Assembly (NCBI GenBank): GCA_001512635.1
Contig: LFSA01000118.1
Span: forward strand, 1 to 35,030
Source: Pelotomaculum sp. DTU098
GTDB lineage: Bacteria; Bacillota; Desulfotomaculia; Desulfotomaculales; Pelotomaculaceae
Direction of reading: 5' to 3'
Length of the DNA stretch: 35,030 nucleotides
In this document: in pieces, positions 8,297-18,106 of the stretch
How the letters are laid out: each line of letters starts with the position of its first letter
Numbering within the stretch: the first letter of the stretch is position 1
Notes under the pieces: model-generated
The model's database searches: none
Told to the model about the DNA's origin: nothing
What the model saw: the letters and a program-made list of their open reading frames with translations, nothing else
Made by a program: the position numbers and the translations under genes

Positions 8297-8572
8297 ACTT
8301 TCACCCCTGAATTATGTTAAAAAGCTTTATAGCCCAAATAGCAATTAATATTTTTCCGGGTCAAAAGGGAATATCCTCTAATCTGCCGTCTATAAAAGAT
8401 TATTCTTTATGGACGCCCCAGTGTCAATTATGAAAAAGGTCCAGCTGGTTCACCTTCCCAAAACCGGATGCTGGGCAGCAAATCAGTCCATATTACAGAT
8501 TAATCCATATTATTAGGTTTAGACCCGTTTTGCAACGTCATCTGGAAAAGGAGCCTGGAGAGTATAGGATAG

Positions 8573-9295
8573 TTGAACAGTGGAAAAATAATGCAGAGGT
8601 GGGGTCAGGTGAGCAGGCTGTACCTGGTGATTGTTCTTCTTACAGTGTTTTTGCTTATACTATCCCTTTCCCGGCTAAGGCTGCGGCTGCGTTACCGCAG
8701 GAAGGGCCGGAATGACGAGTTCGCAGTGGAATTGTTCCTCTGGGGTGGCCTGCTTGTATACAAATTTGAAATACCATTCATCAAAAGAAAAAAGCCGTTC
8801 CTGAGAGCGAGAGTACCTGGAGCCGGACACCTGGTCCGGCGCGTTTTAAGGCCTGCCTTTAAGATCAGGGCCCAACTTGAGGGAAAGGGTGGCCGGCCGG
8901 TTATAGAAGAAAAAAGGATAATCCGTCTTCCCGGTCCAAGCCGGATGATAGGGATATTAATTAAGCAGATCGCCCTCTTTCGACGTTACAAGCCGGCCCT
9001 GTACTATCTTCTCGGGAGAACCCACCTGCGCCGCCTGGACTGGCATACCGAAGTCGGTACCGGTGAACCGGCCCAGACAGGGGTTCTGACAGGGGCTCTG
9101 TGGGGAATAAAGGGCTTTTTGCTATCTTATTTCTACGCCTTACTTGCGCCCGGCGGGGTAAAACCTCATCTAACAATCAAGCCGTCCTTTAAAAGGGCCT
9201 GTTTTAATGTCAAGTTTGACTGTATTATCGAGTTCCGTCTTGGTTACCTGTTTTGTACCGGGTTAAAAGCAATTGTTTTGAAAATCCGGAATTAG
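8573..9295 (+). CDS. ytfI: DUF2953 membrane protein (YtfI-like), sporulation-associated
   Basis: About 230-240 residues with one N-terminal membrane helix (LYLVIVLLTVFLLILSL) and a very basic body. The WHTEVGTGEPAQTG...GALWG stretch is the DUF2953 signature, and DUF2953 (YtfI in Bacillus) typically sits just before ytfJ, as here. The start is uncertain: TTG 8573, ATG 8591 and GTG 8609 share the frame, and GTG 8609 has the clearest site (GAGGTGGGG about 5 bases before). The biochemical role is unknown; the context suggests forespore or spore-envelope work. The family call rests on this motif and the neighbour. Confidence 0.8.
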   Translation: MNSGKIMQRWGQVSRLYLVIVLLTVFLLILSLSRLRLRLRYRRKGRNDEFAVELFLWGGLLVYKFEIPFIKRKKPFLRARVPGAGHLVRRVLRPAFKIRAQLEGKGGRPVIEEKRIIRLPGPSRMIGILIKQIALFRRYKPALYYLLGRTHLRRLDWHTEVGTGEPAQTGVLTGALWGIKGFLLSYFYALLAPGGVKPHLTIKPSFKRACFNVKFDCIIEFRLGYLFCTGLKAIVLKIRN

Positions 9296-9441
9296 AATTA
9301 AAATTAACATCTTGTTTTAGTTTACTAGAAAACTATGCGCAGGGCACAGGAACTGCCGGGGTTAAGACCAGCTTGTTCGTATATTTAAACATTTCTCAGG
9401 ATAAATTAAGGTTAAACGGACAGGGTGGAGGAGTGACATAA

Positions 9442-9900
9442 ATGCCCGAACATCCCATTGAAGGTTTAATGAAAACTGCTATGGAAAATATTAAGGAAAT
9501 GGTAGATGTGAATACGGTGGTAGGAGACCCGGTGGAAACTCCGGACGGGACCGTGATCATCCCAGTCTCACGTGTTACCTGCGGCTTTGCTGCCGGAGGG
9601 GGTGAATTTGAGGTATCCGGGGAAGGTAAAGATGGCCAGGCTGAGGGTCAGATGCCCGCTTTCGGTGGCGGTAGCGGGGGCGGGGTATCTGTGAAACCCA
9701 TTGGTTTTCTGGTAGTTGGTAACGGGCAGGTAAGAATGCTGCCAGTGGATGGAAACGCGCTGGCAGACCGTATTATTGATCTGGCGCCGCAGCTTCTCTC
9801 CCAGATTCATGCAATATTCAAAAGGGAAGACTACCCTCCGGGTACAAGTGTCCATGTTTCAACCCAACCCCCGCCAAACACTGCGCCCCCAACTCCCTGA
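9442..9900 (+). CDS. ytfJ: GerW family sporulation protein YtfJ
   Basis: A 152-residue homologue of YtfJ/GerW, a spore protein linked to germination in Bacillus. The N-terminus (HPIEGLMKTAMENIKEMVDVNTVVGDP) and the central glycine-rich stretch (AFGGGSGGGVSVKPIGFLVV) are the family hallmarks. The tail is proline-rich and looks disordered. A GGAGGAG site ends about 9 bases before ATG 9442. It follows the DUF2953 gene by 146 bases, the standard Firmicute pairing, and is closed by a GC hairpin. It supports a spore-forming host. Confidence 0.93.
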   Translation: MPEHPIEGLMKTAMENIKEMVDVNTVVGDPVETPDGTVIIPVSRVTCGFAAGGGEFEVSGEGKDGQAEGQMPAFGGGSGGGVSVKPIGFLVVGNGQVRMLPVDGNALADRIIDLAPQLLSQIHAIFKREDYPPGTSVHVSTQPPPNTAPPTP

Positions 9901-9974
9901 CAGGGGTTGGCAGTCCGGCGCAAAGGGGATGGCAGGCACTGGGATAAAACTTTTAAATCAAAAAGGTCCAGCAA

Positions 9975-10008
9975 AACCCGGGGCCTAATGCCCGGGTTAT
10001 TTATTTTA
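9975..10008 (+). terminator. Terminator after ytfJ
   Basis: A perfect 8-bp stem (AACCCGGG at 9975-9982, CCCGGGTT at 9991-9998) with an 8-base loop is followed by an AT-rich, T-dominated tail to about 10008. It separates the sporulation pair from the end-joining cassette. Confidence 0.7.
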
Positions 10009-10166
10009 ATATAACGCTATTGCCGGCCCCCAAGACACAGGCGGCTTATATTATTATCTTTACGAAACATGCGTTTCCCCCTGATGAAAACTTGCCCTGC
10101 TGGAACGGCCTTAGCTGAATCAGCTGCCCAGCCGCGGGGATAATAAAAAATGAGGGAGGAATGAGT

Positions 10167-11009
10167 ATGAGGCCTTTATGGAAAGGAGCTGTCAGCTTCG
10201 GCCTGGTCTTTGTACCTGTAAAACTATACGCAGCTACTGAAAAAAAGGATATTCGCTTTAATTACCTGCATGAAAAATGCAAAACACCGGTACAATACAG
10301 GCGCTTCTGCCCTTATTGCGAGAAAGAGGTTCCCATGGAGGAAATTGTACGGGGTTATGAATATGAAAAGGGTAAGTATATTGTTCTGGAAGAGGAGGAT
10401 TTCGGGAAGCCGGCAACAACAGGAGGCAGGAACATAGAAATTCTGGATTTTGTGGACCTTACCGAAATTGATCCGGTTTATTACGAAAAGGCTTATTACC
10501 TTGCCCCCGGGGACGGGGGTGCCAAAGTCTACGAGCTGTTAAAACAGGCGATGTTTGAAACCGGCAAAGTAGCCATAGCCAGGGTTATTATCCGCAGCCG
10601 CGAAGCCCTGGCGGCCATCAGGGCAAGCGGAAATATACTTGTCTTAAGCACAATGCATTTTCCCGACGAAATAAGGCAAGCAAATATCCTGCCGGAACTG
10701 AATTACAACGTCAACCTGCAGGAGAACGAGTTAAAGATGGCGGTTAGTCTAATCAACAGTCTAACTTCGAATTTCCAACCTGAAAAATATAGCGATACCT
10801 ACAGGCAGGTTCTGATGGAGATAATCCAGTCAAAGATAGCCAGAGAAGAAATAGCTGCTCCGGCCAAACCGGAAGCGGGCAAAGTTGTTGATCTGATGGA
10901 AGCCCTGAAAGCCAGCATTGACCTGGCCCGGGAGGAACGGGGCAGGCAGGCGGGATTAAAAACAGAAACCCCTGCAGCAAAGAGAGCCGGGCGGCGCAAA
11001 ACATCATAA
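10167..11009 (+). CDS. ku: Ku protein, bacterial non-homologous end joining
   Basis: A DNA-end-binding homodimer that recruits a LigD-type ligase to double-strand breaks. The N-terminus (MRPLWKGAVSFGLVFVPVKLYAAT) and the EKKDIRFNYLHEKC...YRRFCPYC segment are characteristic; about 280 residues is the normal bacterial size. The two CxxC-like cysteine pairs near residues 33-52 are conserved in many bacterial Ku proteins. The C-terminus is lysine/arginine-rich, as expected for the DNA- and ligase-interacting tail. ATG 10167 is preferred over ATG 10161 because GGGAGGA at 10154-10160 abuts the latter. It is first of a three-gene run with the ligase (15 bases later) and the polymerase. In Bacillus such genes act in spores, which fits the neighbours. 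Confidence 0.95.
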   Translation: MRPLWKGAVSFGLVFVPVKLYAATEKKDIRFNYLHEKCKTPVQYRRFCPYCEKEVPMEEIVRGYEYEKGKYIVLEEEDFGKPATTGGRNIEILDFVDLTEIDPVYYEKAYYLAPGDGGAKVYELLKQAMFETGKVAIARVIIRSREALAAIRASGNILVLSTMHFPDEIRQANILPELNYNVNLQENELKMAVSLINSLTSNFQPEKYSDTYRQVLMEIIQSKIAREEIAAPAKPEAGKVVDLMEALKASIDLAREERGRQAGLKTETPAAKRAGRRKTS

Positions 11010-11024
11010 CGGAGGCCAAGAAAA

Positions 11025-11975
11025 TTGGGACAGGAGCCACTGCCCCTGATTCGCCCGATGCTGGCCGTTAACTCTCTTCCCTTCGACAGCGATCTGCATC
11101 TATTTGAAGTAAAATGGGACGGCTACCGGGGCCTCCTTTATCTTGACGGGAACACATCCTTAAGGTCCCGCAACTTGCTTGACCTGACCGGAAAGTTTCC
11201 GGAACTGGGCCATTTGCACCAAAGGGTAGCAAGGAAACCGGCTATTCTGGACGGCGAAGTTGTGGTCTTTGAGAAAGGAAAGCCATCCTTTACCCGGCTC
11301 CAGGCCCGGGGAAGATTGAATAATGTGCAGGGAATCAAGCGGGTTTCTATAGAAAGCCCGGCTGTTTACATCGCCTTTGATGTTTTATATGCAGGGGGGA
11401 AAAGCGTCATGGAACGCCCCCTCAGGGAACGTAAGGCCCTCCTGGCAGAAATGGTTAAGCCCGGGACTGAAATTATTGTGCCCGATTATATCCTGCACAA
11501 GGGCCGCAGCTTTTTCGATGCCTGCGTGTCCATGGGGCTGGAAGGAGTTGTCGCAAAAAAGCTCGACAGCATTTACCTGCCGGGACGCCGCTCCACTTAC
11601 TGGCAAAAATTCAGGCACACCCTGGAAGCTGACCTGGTCATCTGCGGTTACCAGACCGGCGCCTCCGGGAGAAAGCTTGGCTCCCTTATTTTAGGAGGGT
11701 ACCGGGAGGGAAAACTGGTCTACCAGGGTAAAGTGGGCACGGGTTTCAATGAAGTTGAGGCCGCCGCCCTCCTGGAGGGTCTACATAAGATCGAAACGGA
11801 TGTTGCGCCCTTAGAAATCCCCCTGACGGAAAAGAAGCGCACCCACTGGGTTCGCCCCCTTTTAGTCTGCTCCATTGACTACCTGACCACCACCCGGGAA
11901 GGCTACCTCCGGCATCCCGTTTACAGGGGCATCCGCTGGGACAAGGCACCGGAAGAATGCCCGGCCGTTCCTTAG
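11025..11975 (+). CDS. ligD: ATP-dependent DNA ligase, LigD ligase-domain type
   Basis: Seals double-strand breaks with Ku. Residue K30 in EVKWDGYR is the adenylated lysine (KxDGxR motif). LDGEVVVF, YIAFDVLY and GLEGVVAKK are motifs III, IIIa and IV; the motif V region reads WQKFR. The C-terminal OB fold follows to residue 316. Only the ligase module is present: the polymerase is a separate gene 43 bases downstream and no 3'-phosphoesterase domain is seen, so LigD is split. It starts with TTG at 11025 after GGAGG at about 11012-11016. Assignment to NHEJ rests on the flanking ku and polymerase genes. Confidence 0.93.
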   Translation: MGQEPLPLIRPMLAVNSLPFDSDLHLFEVKWDGYRGLLYLDGNTSLRSRNLLDLTGKFPELGHLHQRVARKPAILDGEVVVFEKGKPSFTRLQARGRLNNVQGIKRVSIESPAVYIAFDVLYAGGKSVMERPLRERKALLAEMVKPGTEIIVPDYILHKGRSFFDACVSMGLEGVVAKKLDSIYLPGRRSTYWQKFRHTLEADLVICGYQTGASGRKLGSLILGGYREGKLVYQGKVGTGFNEVEAAALLEGLHKIETDVAPLEIPLTEKKRTHWVRPLLVCSIDYLTTTREGYLRHPVYRGIRWDKAPEECPAVP

Positions 11976-12018
11976 TCTGCAGTGGTCCCCGCAAATACCT
12001 GATAAAGGGGGGTTCAGC

Positions 12019-12918
12019 TTGAAGGATACCCTTGTTTCGGTTAACGGCCACGAAGTGAAGCTCACAAACCTGGATAAGCTGCTCTGGCCCGAAGGATTGA
12101 CCAAGGCCCACCTGATTAAATACTACTGGGAAATTGCCCCCTATCTTTTGCCTCATCTCTACAACCGCCCGTTAGTTATGAAAAGGTACCCGGATGGCCT
12201 TGCAGGCGAACACTTCTACCAGAAGGAATGTCCTGATTACGCTCCCTCCTGGATAAAGAGATACCCCATAGAACACTCCGAAAAGGTTGTCCACTATATT
12301 ATTTGTAACGATGTCCAAACCCTGATCTGGCTGGCCAACCAGGGCTGCATTGAAATGCACCCCTGGCTTTCCAGGATCGAAAACGTGGAATGCCCGGATT
12401 TGGCCGTCATGGACCTTGACCCGGCGGAAGGTGTTTCCTTTACTGAAGTTTTAAAGGTAGCCCTGCTGGTTAAAGAGGCCCTGGCCCAATTCAATTTGAA
12501 ATCATACCCCAAGACATCCGGGGCAAGCGGCCTGCATATTTTTGTACCCATCAAACCCCGCTATGCCTATCCAAGTGTTACCAGAGCCATGTATTATATT
12601 GCGGATTTGATTGTGAAAATCAACCCGGAACAGACCACCGTGGAACGAAGTGTGAGCAAAAGAAAAGGGAAGGTCTACCTGGATTATTTGCAAAACGGCC
12701 GCGGCAAAACCATGGCTTTTCAGTACAGCCTGCGGCCCTTGCCTGGCGCACCCGTTTCAACCCCGCTGGACTGGAGTGAGGTTGAATCCTTGAAGGTTGC
12801 CCCCGGCGCCTTTACAATTCACAATATCCTTCACCGCCTTAAAGATACCGGTGATCTCTATCATGACCTGCTATCCTTGAGACAACCCCTTGATCCCCTG
12901 CTGGAAGCAGCACGCTAG
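12019..12918 (+). CDS. LigD-type primase-polymerase domain protein
   Basis: An archaeo-eukaryotic-primase-type polymerase that fills gaps at broken DNA ends. The metal ligands D132 and D134 lie in MDLDPAEG, the SGASGLHIFVP loop carries the nucleotide-binding His, and D222 in VYLDYLQN is the third carboxylate. The N-terminal LTNLDKLLWPEGLTK and MKRYPDG segments are typical of the LigD polymerase family. The length, 299 residues, is that of a complete isolated PolDom. It starts with TTG at 12019 after a G-rich site (GGGGGG around 12006-12011). It completes the Ku-ligase-polymerase cassette. Confidence 0.93.
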   Translation: MKDTLVSVNGHEVKLTNLDKLLWPEGLTKAHLIKYYWEIAPYLLPHLYNRPLVMKRYPDGLAGEHFYQKECPDYAPSWIKRYPIEHSEKVVHYIICNDVQTLIWLANQGCIEMHPWLSRIENVECPDLAVMDLDPAEGVSFTEVLKVALLVKEALAQFNLKSYPKTSGASGLHIFVPIKPRYAYPSVTRAMYYIADLIVKINPEQTTVERSVSKRKGKVYLDYLQNGRGKTMAFQYSLRPLPGAPVSTPLDWSEVESLKVAPGAFTIHNILHRLKDTGDLYHDLLSLRQPLDPLLEAAR

Positions 12919-13343
12919 TTACCTGCAAGCAGCACTTTAACTGCTTTTGCCCCCGAAACCCTGGAAGATCTGCCCCGTCAACTAAACAAGAGCAATAAAG
13001 CCATGTCCTAACCCAGCCAGGAAATCCGTTAAAAAGGAGCAAGAAAACCAGGGGGCTGTCTAGAGCCTGATAATAGCTGCATCCTCTGGTGGTTTTACAT
13101 TTCCCGGAAAGAACATGTCCTAAAAACAGCGGTACTCATTAGCCCGCAGTTAATAAAGCGCTGGACCAGGAACCAGGGGCAGTTTGTCCTTGACTCCTAT
13201 ACTTGCGCAGGTCAAGAACATTGAACCTGGCCTGGAATTGGCTTTTTTTGAGTTGCTCATTAAGAAATTTTTGGCAGATGGGAGGAAGTTATCACCTCAA
13301 GCCCGAAAATGGGGATAAAGATAAGGGGGAGGGGGCATCTTCC
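12919..13343. other. Long non-coding gap before dprA
   Basis: About 425 bases without a supported gene. The first 30 codons after the polymerase stop stay open in the same frame but show no recognisable domain. A 10-base direct repeat CATGTCCTAA (near 13002 and 13115) is probably chance. No convincing terminator, promoter or RNA fold was found. Its end, from 13203, is open in the dprA frame but resembles no DprA N-terminus. Confidence 0.5.
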
Positions 13344-14447
13344 TTGGAAGATAGAATATACTGGTTAGGATGGCAGTTGCTGATGCCGGGGGCAGGCAAA
13401 AGGCTGTGGTCCCTGGTGAAGCATTTCGGCTCGCCCCGGGCGGCCTGGGAGGCCGGGAGCAAAGAGCTTGCCGGTGCTCCTGGCCTGGATGCCGAAGGGG
13501 CCGGGAATCTGGTGCGGCGCAGGGACCGGATTGACCCGGCCGGTGAAGCCGCAAGGCTAAAATCCCGGGACATAAAATTTGTCTGTCACACTGAACCTGA
13601 TTACCCTGAAAACCTTCTCCAAATTTACGACCCTCCCCCGGTGCTTTTCATCCGTGGACAAATTAAGCCGGCGGATTCTCTTTCCATCGCCATTGTGGGT
13701 TCCCGGCGGCCCTCACCATACGGGCTGGCGGTTGCCGGGAAGCTGGCTACAGATCTCGCCGCCCTGGGTATAACCATTGTCAGCGGCCTGGCCAGAGGGA
13801 TTGATACCCAGGCCCACAGGGGCGCCCTGGCCGGTAACGGCCGGACCCTGGCGGTCCTGGGCTGCGGAATTGATGTGGTTTACCCGAGGGAGAACGCCAA
13901 ACTTATGGAACAAATTGCGGAGAGGGGTGCCGTGATCAGTGAATTTCCGCCGGCTTCACCGCCGGAAGCCTGGCATTTTCCGGTCCGCAACCGGATTATC
14001 AGCGGCCTGACCAGGGGGACTGTTGTTGTTGAAGCCTCCGAAAAAAGCGGCGCCCTCATTACCGCAGACTTTGCCCTGGAACAGGGACGGGATGTTATGG
14101 CTGTTCCCGGCAAAGTCACAAACCCTCTCAGCAGGGGGCCTCACCGCCTGATTAAACAGGGGGCCAGGCTTGTGGAAGGGGCTGGTGATATCCTTGATGA
14201 AATGGGCCTGGAAAAGCTTTTCCCTGTCCCGGAAACCGGTCAGGAAGGGAAAATTAAAATGAGCAGCGAAGAACAAGCGGTTTATAGCCTATTATCCCTT
14301 GACCCGGTTTCCCTTGATGAATTGATCAGCAAGTCCGGTCTTGCACCACAAAGGGTTATGGCTGCTTTGATGTACCTGGAAATCAAGGGACTGACAAGAC
14401 AGTTGCCGGGCAAGTTCTATACCCGGGCAGGGCGCGACCTGTTCTAA
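13344..14447 (+). CDS. dprA: DNA processing protein DprA
   Basis: Loads RecA onto incoming single-stranded DNA during transformation. The Rossmann-like core shows IVGSRRPSPYG, SGLARGIDTQAH, GCGIDVVYP, NRIISGL and SEKSGALITA...GRDVMAVPG, all hallmark DprA motifs; a winged-helix domain closes the C-terminus. The frame is open from TTG 13203, but TTG 13344 is preferred: a G-rich purine site (13325-13335) lies 8 bases upstream and the product (MEDRIYWLGWQLL...) has the usual ~367 residues and N-terminal start. The 47 extra upstream residues look like translated spacer. The topA gene follows after 86 bases, the usual Firmicute order. Confidence 0.93.
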   Translation: MEDRIYWLGWQLLMPGAGKRLWSLVKHFGSPRAAWEAGSKELAGAPGLDAEGAGNLVRRRDRIDPAGEAARLKSRDIKFVCHTEPDYPENLLQIYDPPPVLFIRGQIKPADSLSIAIVGSRRPSPYGLAVAGKLATDLAALGITIVSGLARGIDTQAHRGALAGNGRTLAVLGCGIDVVYPRENAKLMEQIAERGAVISEFPPASPPEAWHFPVRNRIISGLTRGTVVVEASEKSGALITADFALEQGRDVMAVPGKVTNPLSRGPHRLIKQGARLVEGAGDILDEMGLEKLFPVPETGQEGKIKMSSEEQAVYSLLSLDPVSLDELISKSGLAPQRVMAALMYLEIKGLTRQLPGKFYTRAGRDLF

Positions 14448-14533
14448 AGAAACTGATCATAGGATAGATTATAAAAATAATGTACAATATAGACCATAAA
14501 AAAGTCAGGCAAATTTAAACGAGGTGGGCGGTA

Positions 14534-16684
14534 TTGTCTAAAACGTTAGTTATTGTAGAGTCTCCGGCCAAAGCTAAAACAATCAGTAAATTTCTGGGAA
14601 AAAAATACTTTGTGAAAGCTTCTATGGGGCATGTACGGGATTTGCCCAAGAGCCAGTTTGGAGTAGATGTAAAAAACGGGTTTAGACCCAAATATATAAC
14701 CATCAGGGGCAAAGGTGACACTATTAAAGAGTTGAGAAATGCTGTAAAAAAAAGCGACAATGTGCTGATAGCCTCAGACCCCGACCGGGAAGGGGAAGCC
14801 ATAGCCTGGCACCTGCAAAAGCTCCTGGATATTTGCGATGACAAGCCATGCCGCATTGAATTTAACGAAATAACCAAGCAGGCCATCCAAAACGCCCTTA
14901 AGCACCCCAGGCCTATTGACAGCAACAAGGTCAATGCCCAGCAGGCCAGGCGCATCCTTGACCGTTTGGTTGGTTACAATTTGAGCCCGCTGCTCTGGCG
15001 CAAGGTTAAGAAAGGCCTGAGCGCAGGAAGGGTGCAGTCCGTGGCAGTTCGCATGATCACCGACCGGGAAGAGGAAATTCAAAACTTTGTGCCGGAGGAA
15101 TACTGGACACTAACGGGGACTTTCGTTAAAACAGGGTACCCCCCCTTCGAAGGAAAACTTTTTAAATATAAAGACAAGAAAATTGACATCAAAACAAAGG
15201 ATCAAATGAGGGAGGTACTGGAAAACCTCAAAGGTCTGCATTATACCGTAACAAAGGTTGTCCGTAGAGAAAAAAGCCGCAGGCCTCCTGCACCCTTTAC
15301 GACCAGTACCCTGCAGCAGGAAGCCTACCGCAAGCTTAATTTTACCGCACGTAAAACCATGATCGTAGCCCAGCAGCTGTATGAAGGGCTGGAGCTTGGC
15401 CAAGAAGGCTCCACCGGCCTTGTAACATACATTCGCACGGACTCTACCCGGGTTTCGGATAGCGCCAGGGATGAGGCCAGGAAATATATTAAAGAGCGTT
15501 TCGGTGTTCCCTTCGTCGGGAAAGATGAGGTGCGGGTTTCTGCAAAGGGCAAGGTCCAGGACGCCCATGAGGCTATCCGTCCAACTTCTGTCAGCAGGGA
15601 ACCTGAGCAAATCAAACAATACTTGACAAATGATCAGTACAAGCTCTATAAATTAATCTGGTCAAGATTTTTAGCCAGTCAAATGAGTCCGGCCATTTAT
15701 GACACCACCAGCATCGATATATCTGCGGGCGATTACCTGTTCCGCGCCACCGGGTCCATTCTGAAATTCCCGGGTTATACGAAGGTTTATATCGAGGGCC
15801 GGGACGACGACGTAAAGGACGAGGATAAGCTGCTGCCGGATATTAACGAGGGTGAAGTGGTAGAGGCCAGGTCCCTTACTGAAAAACAACATTTTACCCA
15901 ACCCCCGCCCCGTTATACGGAGGCCACCCTGGTCAAAACCCTGGAAGAGAAAGGTATCGGGAGACCGAGTACCTATGCGCCCATTGTTGAAACAATCATC
16001 AAGAGGGGCTACATCGTCAGGGAAAACAAGCAGCTTTACCCCACCGAACTGGGTATATTAGTGGTGGACTTACTAAAGAGACACTTCAAGGATATTATTG
16101 ACGTAACCTTCACTGCAGAAATGGAAGAAAAACTGGACAGTATCGAAGAAGGTGATCTGGACTGGGTAGCAGTTCTTGATAGTTTCTATGACCCTTTTAT
16201 GAACACCCTGGAGAAGGCAGAAGAGGAAATCGGCTCGGTCCAGGTAGAGGATGAAATCACCGAAGAAGTCTGTGAACAGTGTGGCCGCAATATGGTTATT
16301 AAAATGGGCCGCTACGGCAAGTTTTTAGCCTGTCCGGGTTTTCCGGAATGCCGCAACACGAAGCCCCTCTTAGAACCCATCGGAGTCCCCTGCCCCCGCT
16401 GCGAAGGGGAAATTGTGATCCGGCGCAGCAAGAAGGGCAGGAAGTTTTACGGTTGTAGCCGTTATCCCCAGTGCGAATTTGTAACCTGGGACCCGCCTTC
16501 CAAAACCAGGTGTCCTAAATGTGGCGACCTGATGGTGGAGAAAAAAGGAGCGGGCAATGCTGTTATCCTTAAGTGCATCAATGACCAGTGCAACTACAAA
16601 CTTCGTGCAAATGAAAAAAACCGGGCGGGGCTAGCCGTGCATCCTGAAAAACCAGATCAAGAGAATACCTGTATAATTCACTAG
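14534..16684 (+). CDS. topA: DNA topoisomerase I (type IA)
   Basis: Relaxes negative supercoils by single-strand passage. The Toprim domain starts at once (TLVIVESPAKAKTI) with DPDREGEAIAW for metal binding; the active-site tyrosine is Y299 in GLVTYIRTDSTR. The last ~130 residues contain three four-cysteine zinc ribbons (starting CEQCGR, CPRCEG and CPKCGD), which bind single-stranded DNA. Length 716 is normal. TTG at 14534 follows GAGGTGGG at 14521-14528. The downstream trmFO gene is 36 bases away. Confidence 0.97.
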   Translation: MSKTLVIVESPAKAKTISKFLGKKYFVKASMGHVRDLPKSQFGVDVKNGFRPKYITIRGKGDTIKELRNAVKKSDNVLIASDPDREGEAIAWHLQKLLDICDDKPCRIEFNEITKQAIQNALKHPRPIDSNKVNAQQARRILDRLVGYNLSPLLWRKVKKGLSAGRVQSVAVRMITDREEEIQNFVPEEYWTLTGTFVKTGYPPFEGKLFKYKDKKIDIKTKDQMREVLENLKGLHYTVTKVVRREKSRRPPAPFTTSTLQQEAYRKLNFTARKTMIVAQQLYEGLELGQEGSTGLVTYIRTDSTRVSDSARDEARKYIKERFGVPFVGKDEVRVSAKGKVQDAHEAIRPTSVSREPEQIKQYLTNDQYKLYKLIWSRFLASQMSPAIYDTTSIDISAGDYLFRATGSILKFPGYTKVYIEGRDDDVKDEDKLLPDINEGEVVEARSLTEKQHFTQPPPRYTEATLVKTLEEKGIGRPSTYAPIVETIIKRGYIVRENKQLYPTELGILVVDLLKRHFKDIIDVTFTAEMEEKLDSIEEGDLDWVAVLDSFYDPFMNTLEKAEEEIGSVQVEDEITEEVCEQCGRNMVIKMGRYGKFLACPGFPECRNTKPLLEPIGVPCPRCEGEIVIRRSKKGRKFYGCSRYPQCEFVTWDPPSKTRCPKCGDLMVEKKGAGNAVILKCINDQCNYKLRANEKNRAGLAVHPEKPDQENTCIIH

Positions 16685-16720
16685 AAATCTTTCCTTACAG
16701 GTGCAGGTGATGCAGTCAAA

Positions 16721-18076
16721 ATGGACCTTAAATCAGAGTCGGTTCCAGGCCTCTCAAAAAAATATGTTATAGTGGTCGGGGCCGGACTGGCCGGGGCTGA
16801 AGCCGCCTGGCAGGCGGCGAACAACGGGGCCTGGGTAAAACTCTATGAAATGAGACCGAAAAAAAAGACACCAGCCCACCACACCGGAAATTTTGCTGAA
16901 CTGGTCTGCAGCAATTCCTTTCGCGCCGCTGCCCTTGATAACGCTGTTGGCTTACTAAAGGAAGAAATGAGGCTGCTTGGTTCCCTGATTATGACCTGTG
17001 CGGATCAGACCAGGGTTCCAGCCGGGGGAGCACTGGCTGTGGACAGGGAGCTTTTTTCCGCCTGTGTAACGGAAAAGTTGAGCCGGCATAGCCGGATTGA
17101 AATATACCGTGAAGAAGTAACCGCAATTCCGGAGGGTGAGGCGGTAATCATTGCCACCGGTCCCCTGACCTCTGCAGAACTGGCTGATAACATCCGTTCC
17201 TTTACCGGGGAAAACTATCTCTATTTTTACGACGCTGTGGCGCCGGTTGTTACCGCTGAATCCATAAACATGGACAAGGTTTTTCGCTCTTCCCGTTACG
17301 GCAAGGGAGAGGCAGCCTATTTAAACTGCCCCATGGACAAATCCCAGTATGAAACTTTCTGGGAAGCTCTTTGCAAGGCGGAACAAGCGCCCAGGAAAGA
17401 GTTTGACAAAGTGCGGCACTTCGAGGGCTGTATGCCCATTGAGGTTCTGGCCAGGCGAGGGAAAAAAACACTGCTCTTCGGCCCGTTAAAACCTGTAGGT
17501 CTGACGGATCCCCGGACAGGCAGGCGCCCCTATGCAGTGGTGCAGCTGAGACAGGAAAACAACGCCGCTACCATGTATAATCTGGTGGGATTTCAAACCA
17601 GCCTTAAATGGAGCGAACAAACCCGTGTTTTCCGTCTGATCCCTGGTTTGGAGAAGGCTGAATTTGTCAGGCTGGGGGTTATGCACAGAAACACATATAT
17701 CAACTCACCAGTTTTGCTTAATCCGACCTTTGAGACTAAAAAAAAGCAAGGGCTGTTTTTTGCCGGCCAGATAACCGGGGTGGAAGGCTACGTGGAGTCG
17801 GCAGCATCCGGGCTGATGGCAGGAATCAATGCCGCCCGTTTACTGGCGGGAAAAGAACTGCTGGTATTTCCCGAAAACACTGCCCACGGCTCCCTGGCCC
17901 ATTACATAACAACAGCAAACCCTGCTCATTTCCAGCCCATGAATGTGAATTACGGTCTATTCCCGCCCCGGGAGGGCAAGGTCAAGGACAAGAAAGAAGA
18001 GCATATGAGAATAGCACGAAACGCCCTGGAAGCAATTGAATCATTAAAGCTCAGAGCAGGGTTAAACCTGAGTTAA
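16721..18076 (+). CDS. trmFO: Methylenetetrahydrofolate-tRNA uracil-54 methyltransferase
   Basis: A folate- and FAD-dependent enzyme that makes ribothymidine at position 54 of the tRNA T loop. The N-terminal dinucleotide fold [11 protein letters not shown] binds FAD; CSNSFR, the GALAVDRE segment, QLRQEN and [19 protein letters not shown] are GidA/TrmFO-family signatures. Length 451 is usual. ATG 16721 follows AGGTGA at about 16705-16710. It lies between topA and xerC, its standard place in Firmicutes. Confidence 0.95.
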   Translation: MDLKSESVPGLSKKYVIVVGAGLAGAEAAWQAANNGAWVKLYEMRPKKKTPAHHTGNFAELVCSNSFRAAALDNAVGLLKEEMRLLGSLIMTCADQTRVPAGGALAVDRELFSACVTEKLSRHSRIEIYREEVTAIPEGEAVIIATGPLTSAELADNIRSFTGENYLYFYDAVAPVVTAESINMDKVFRSSRYGKGEAAYLNCPMDKSQYETFWEALCKAEQAPRKEFDKVRHFEGCMPIEVLARRGKKTLLFGPLKPVGLTDPRTGRRPYAVVQLRQENNAATMYNLVGFQTSLKWSEQTRVFRLIPGLEKAEFVRLGVMHRNTYINSPVLLNPTFETKKKQGLFFAGQITGVEGYVESAASGLMAGINAARLLAGKELLVFPENTAHGSLAHYITTANPAHFQPMNVNYGLFPPREGKVKDKKEEHMRIARNALEAIESLKLRAGLNLS

Positions 18077-18106
18077 AAGAATAAAACTGGTAATTTTTGA
18101 TGCAAC

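Noticed and set aside
8487-8512. Direct repeat TCCATATTA, 17 bases apart, before the DUF2953 gene
   Set aside because: Two short copies in an AT-rich stretch; not enough to call an operator.
12916-13011. In-frame extension of the LigD-type polymerase past its TAG for 30 codons
   Set aside because: Thirty open codons are expected by chance fairly often, the polymerase domain is already complete, and the extension shows no recognisable motif.
13203-13343. N-terminal extension of DprA
   Set aside because: The added residues do not resemble DprA and a better-placed TTG with a strong site lies at 13344.
15110-15619. Minus-strand frame of 169 codons opposite topA
   Set aside because: No domain signal and complete overlap with topA coding sequence.
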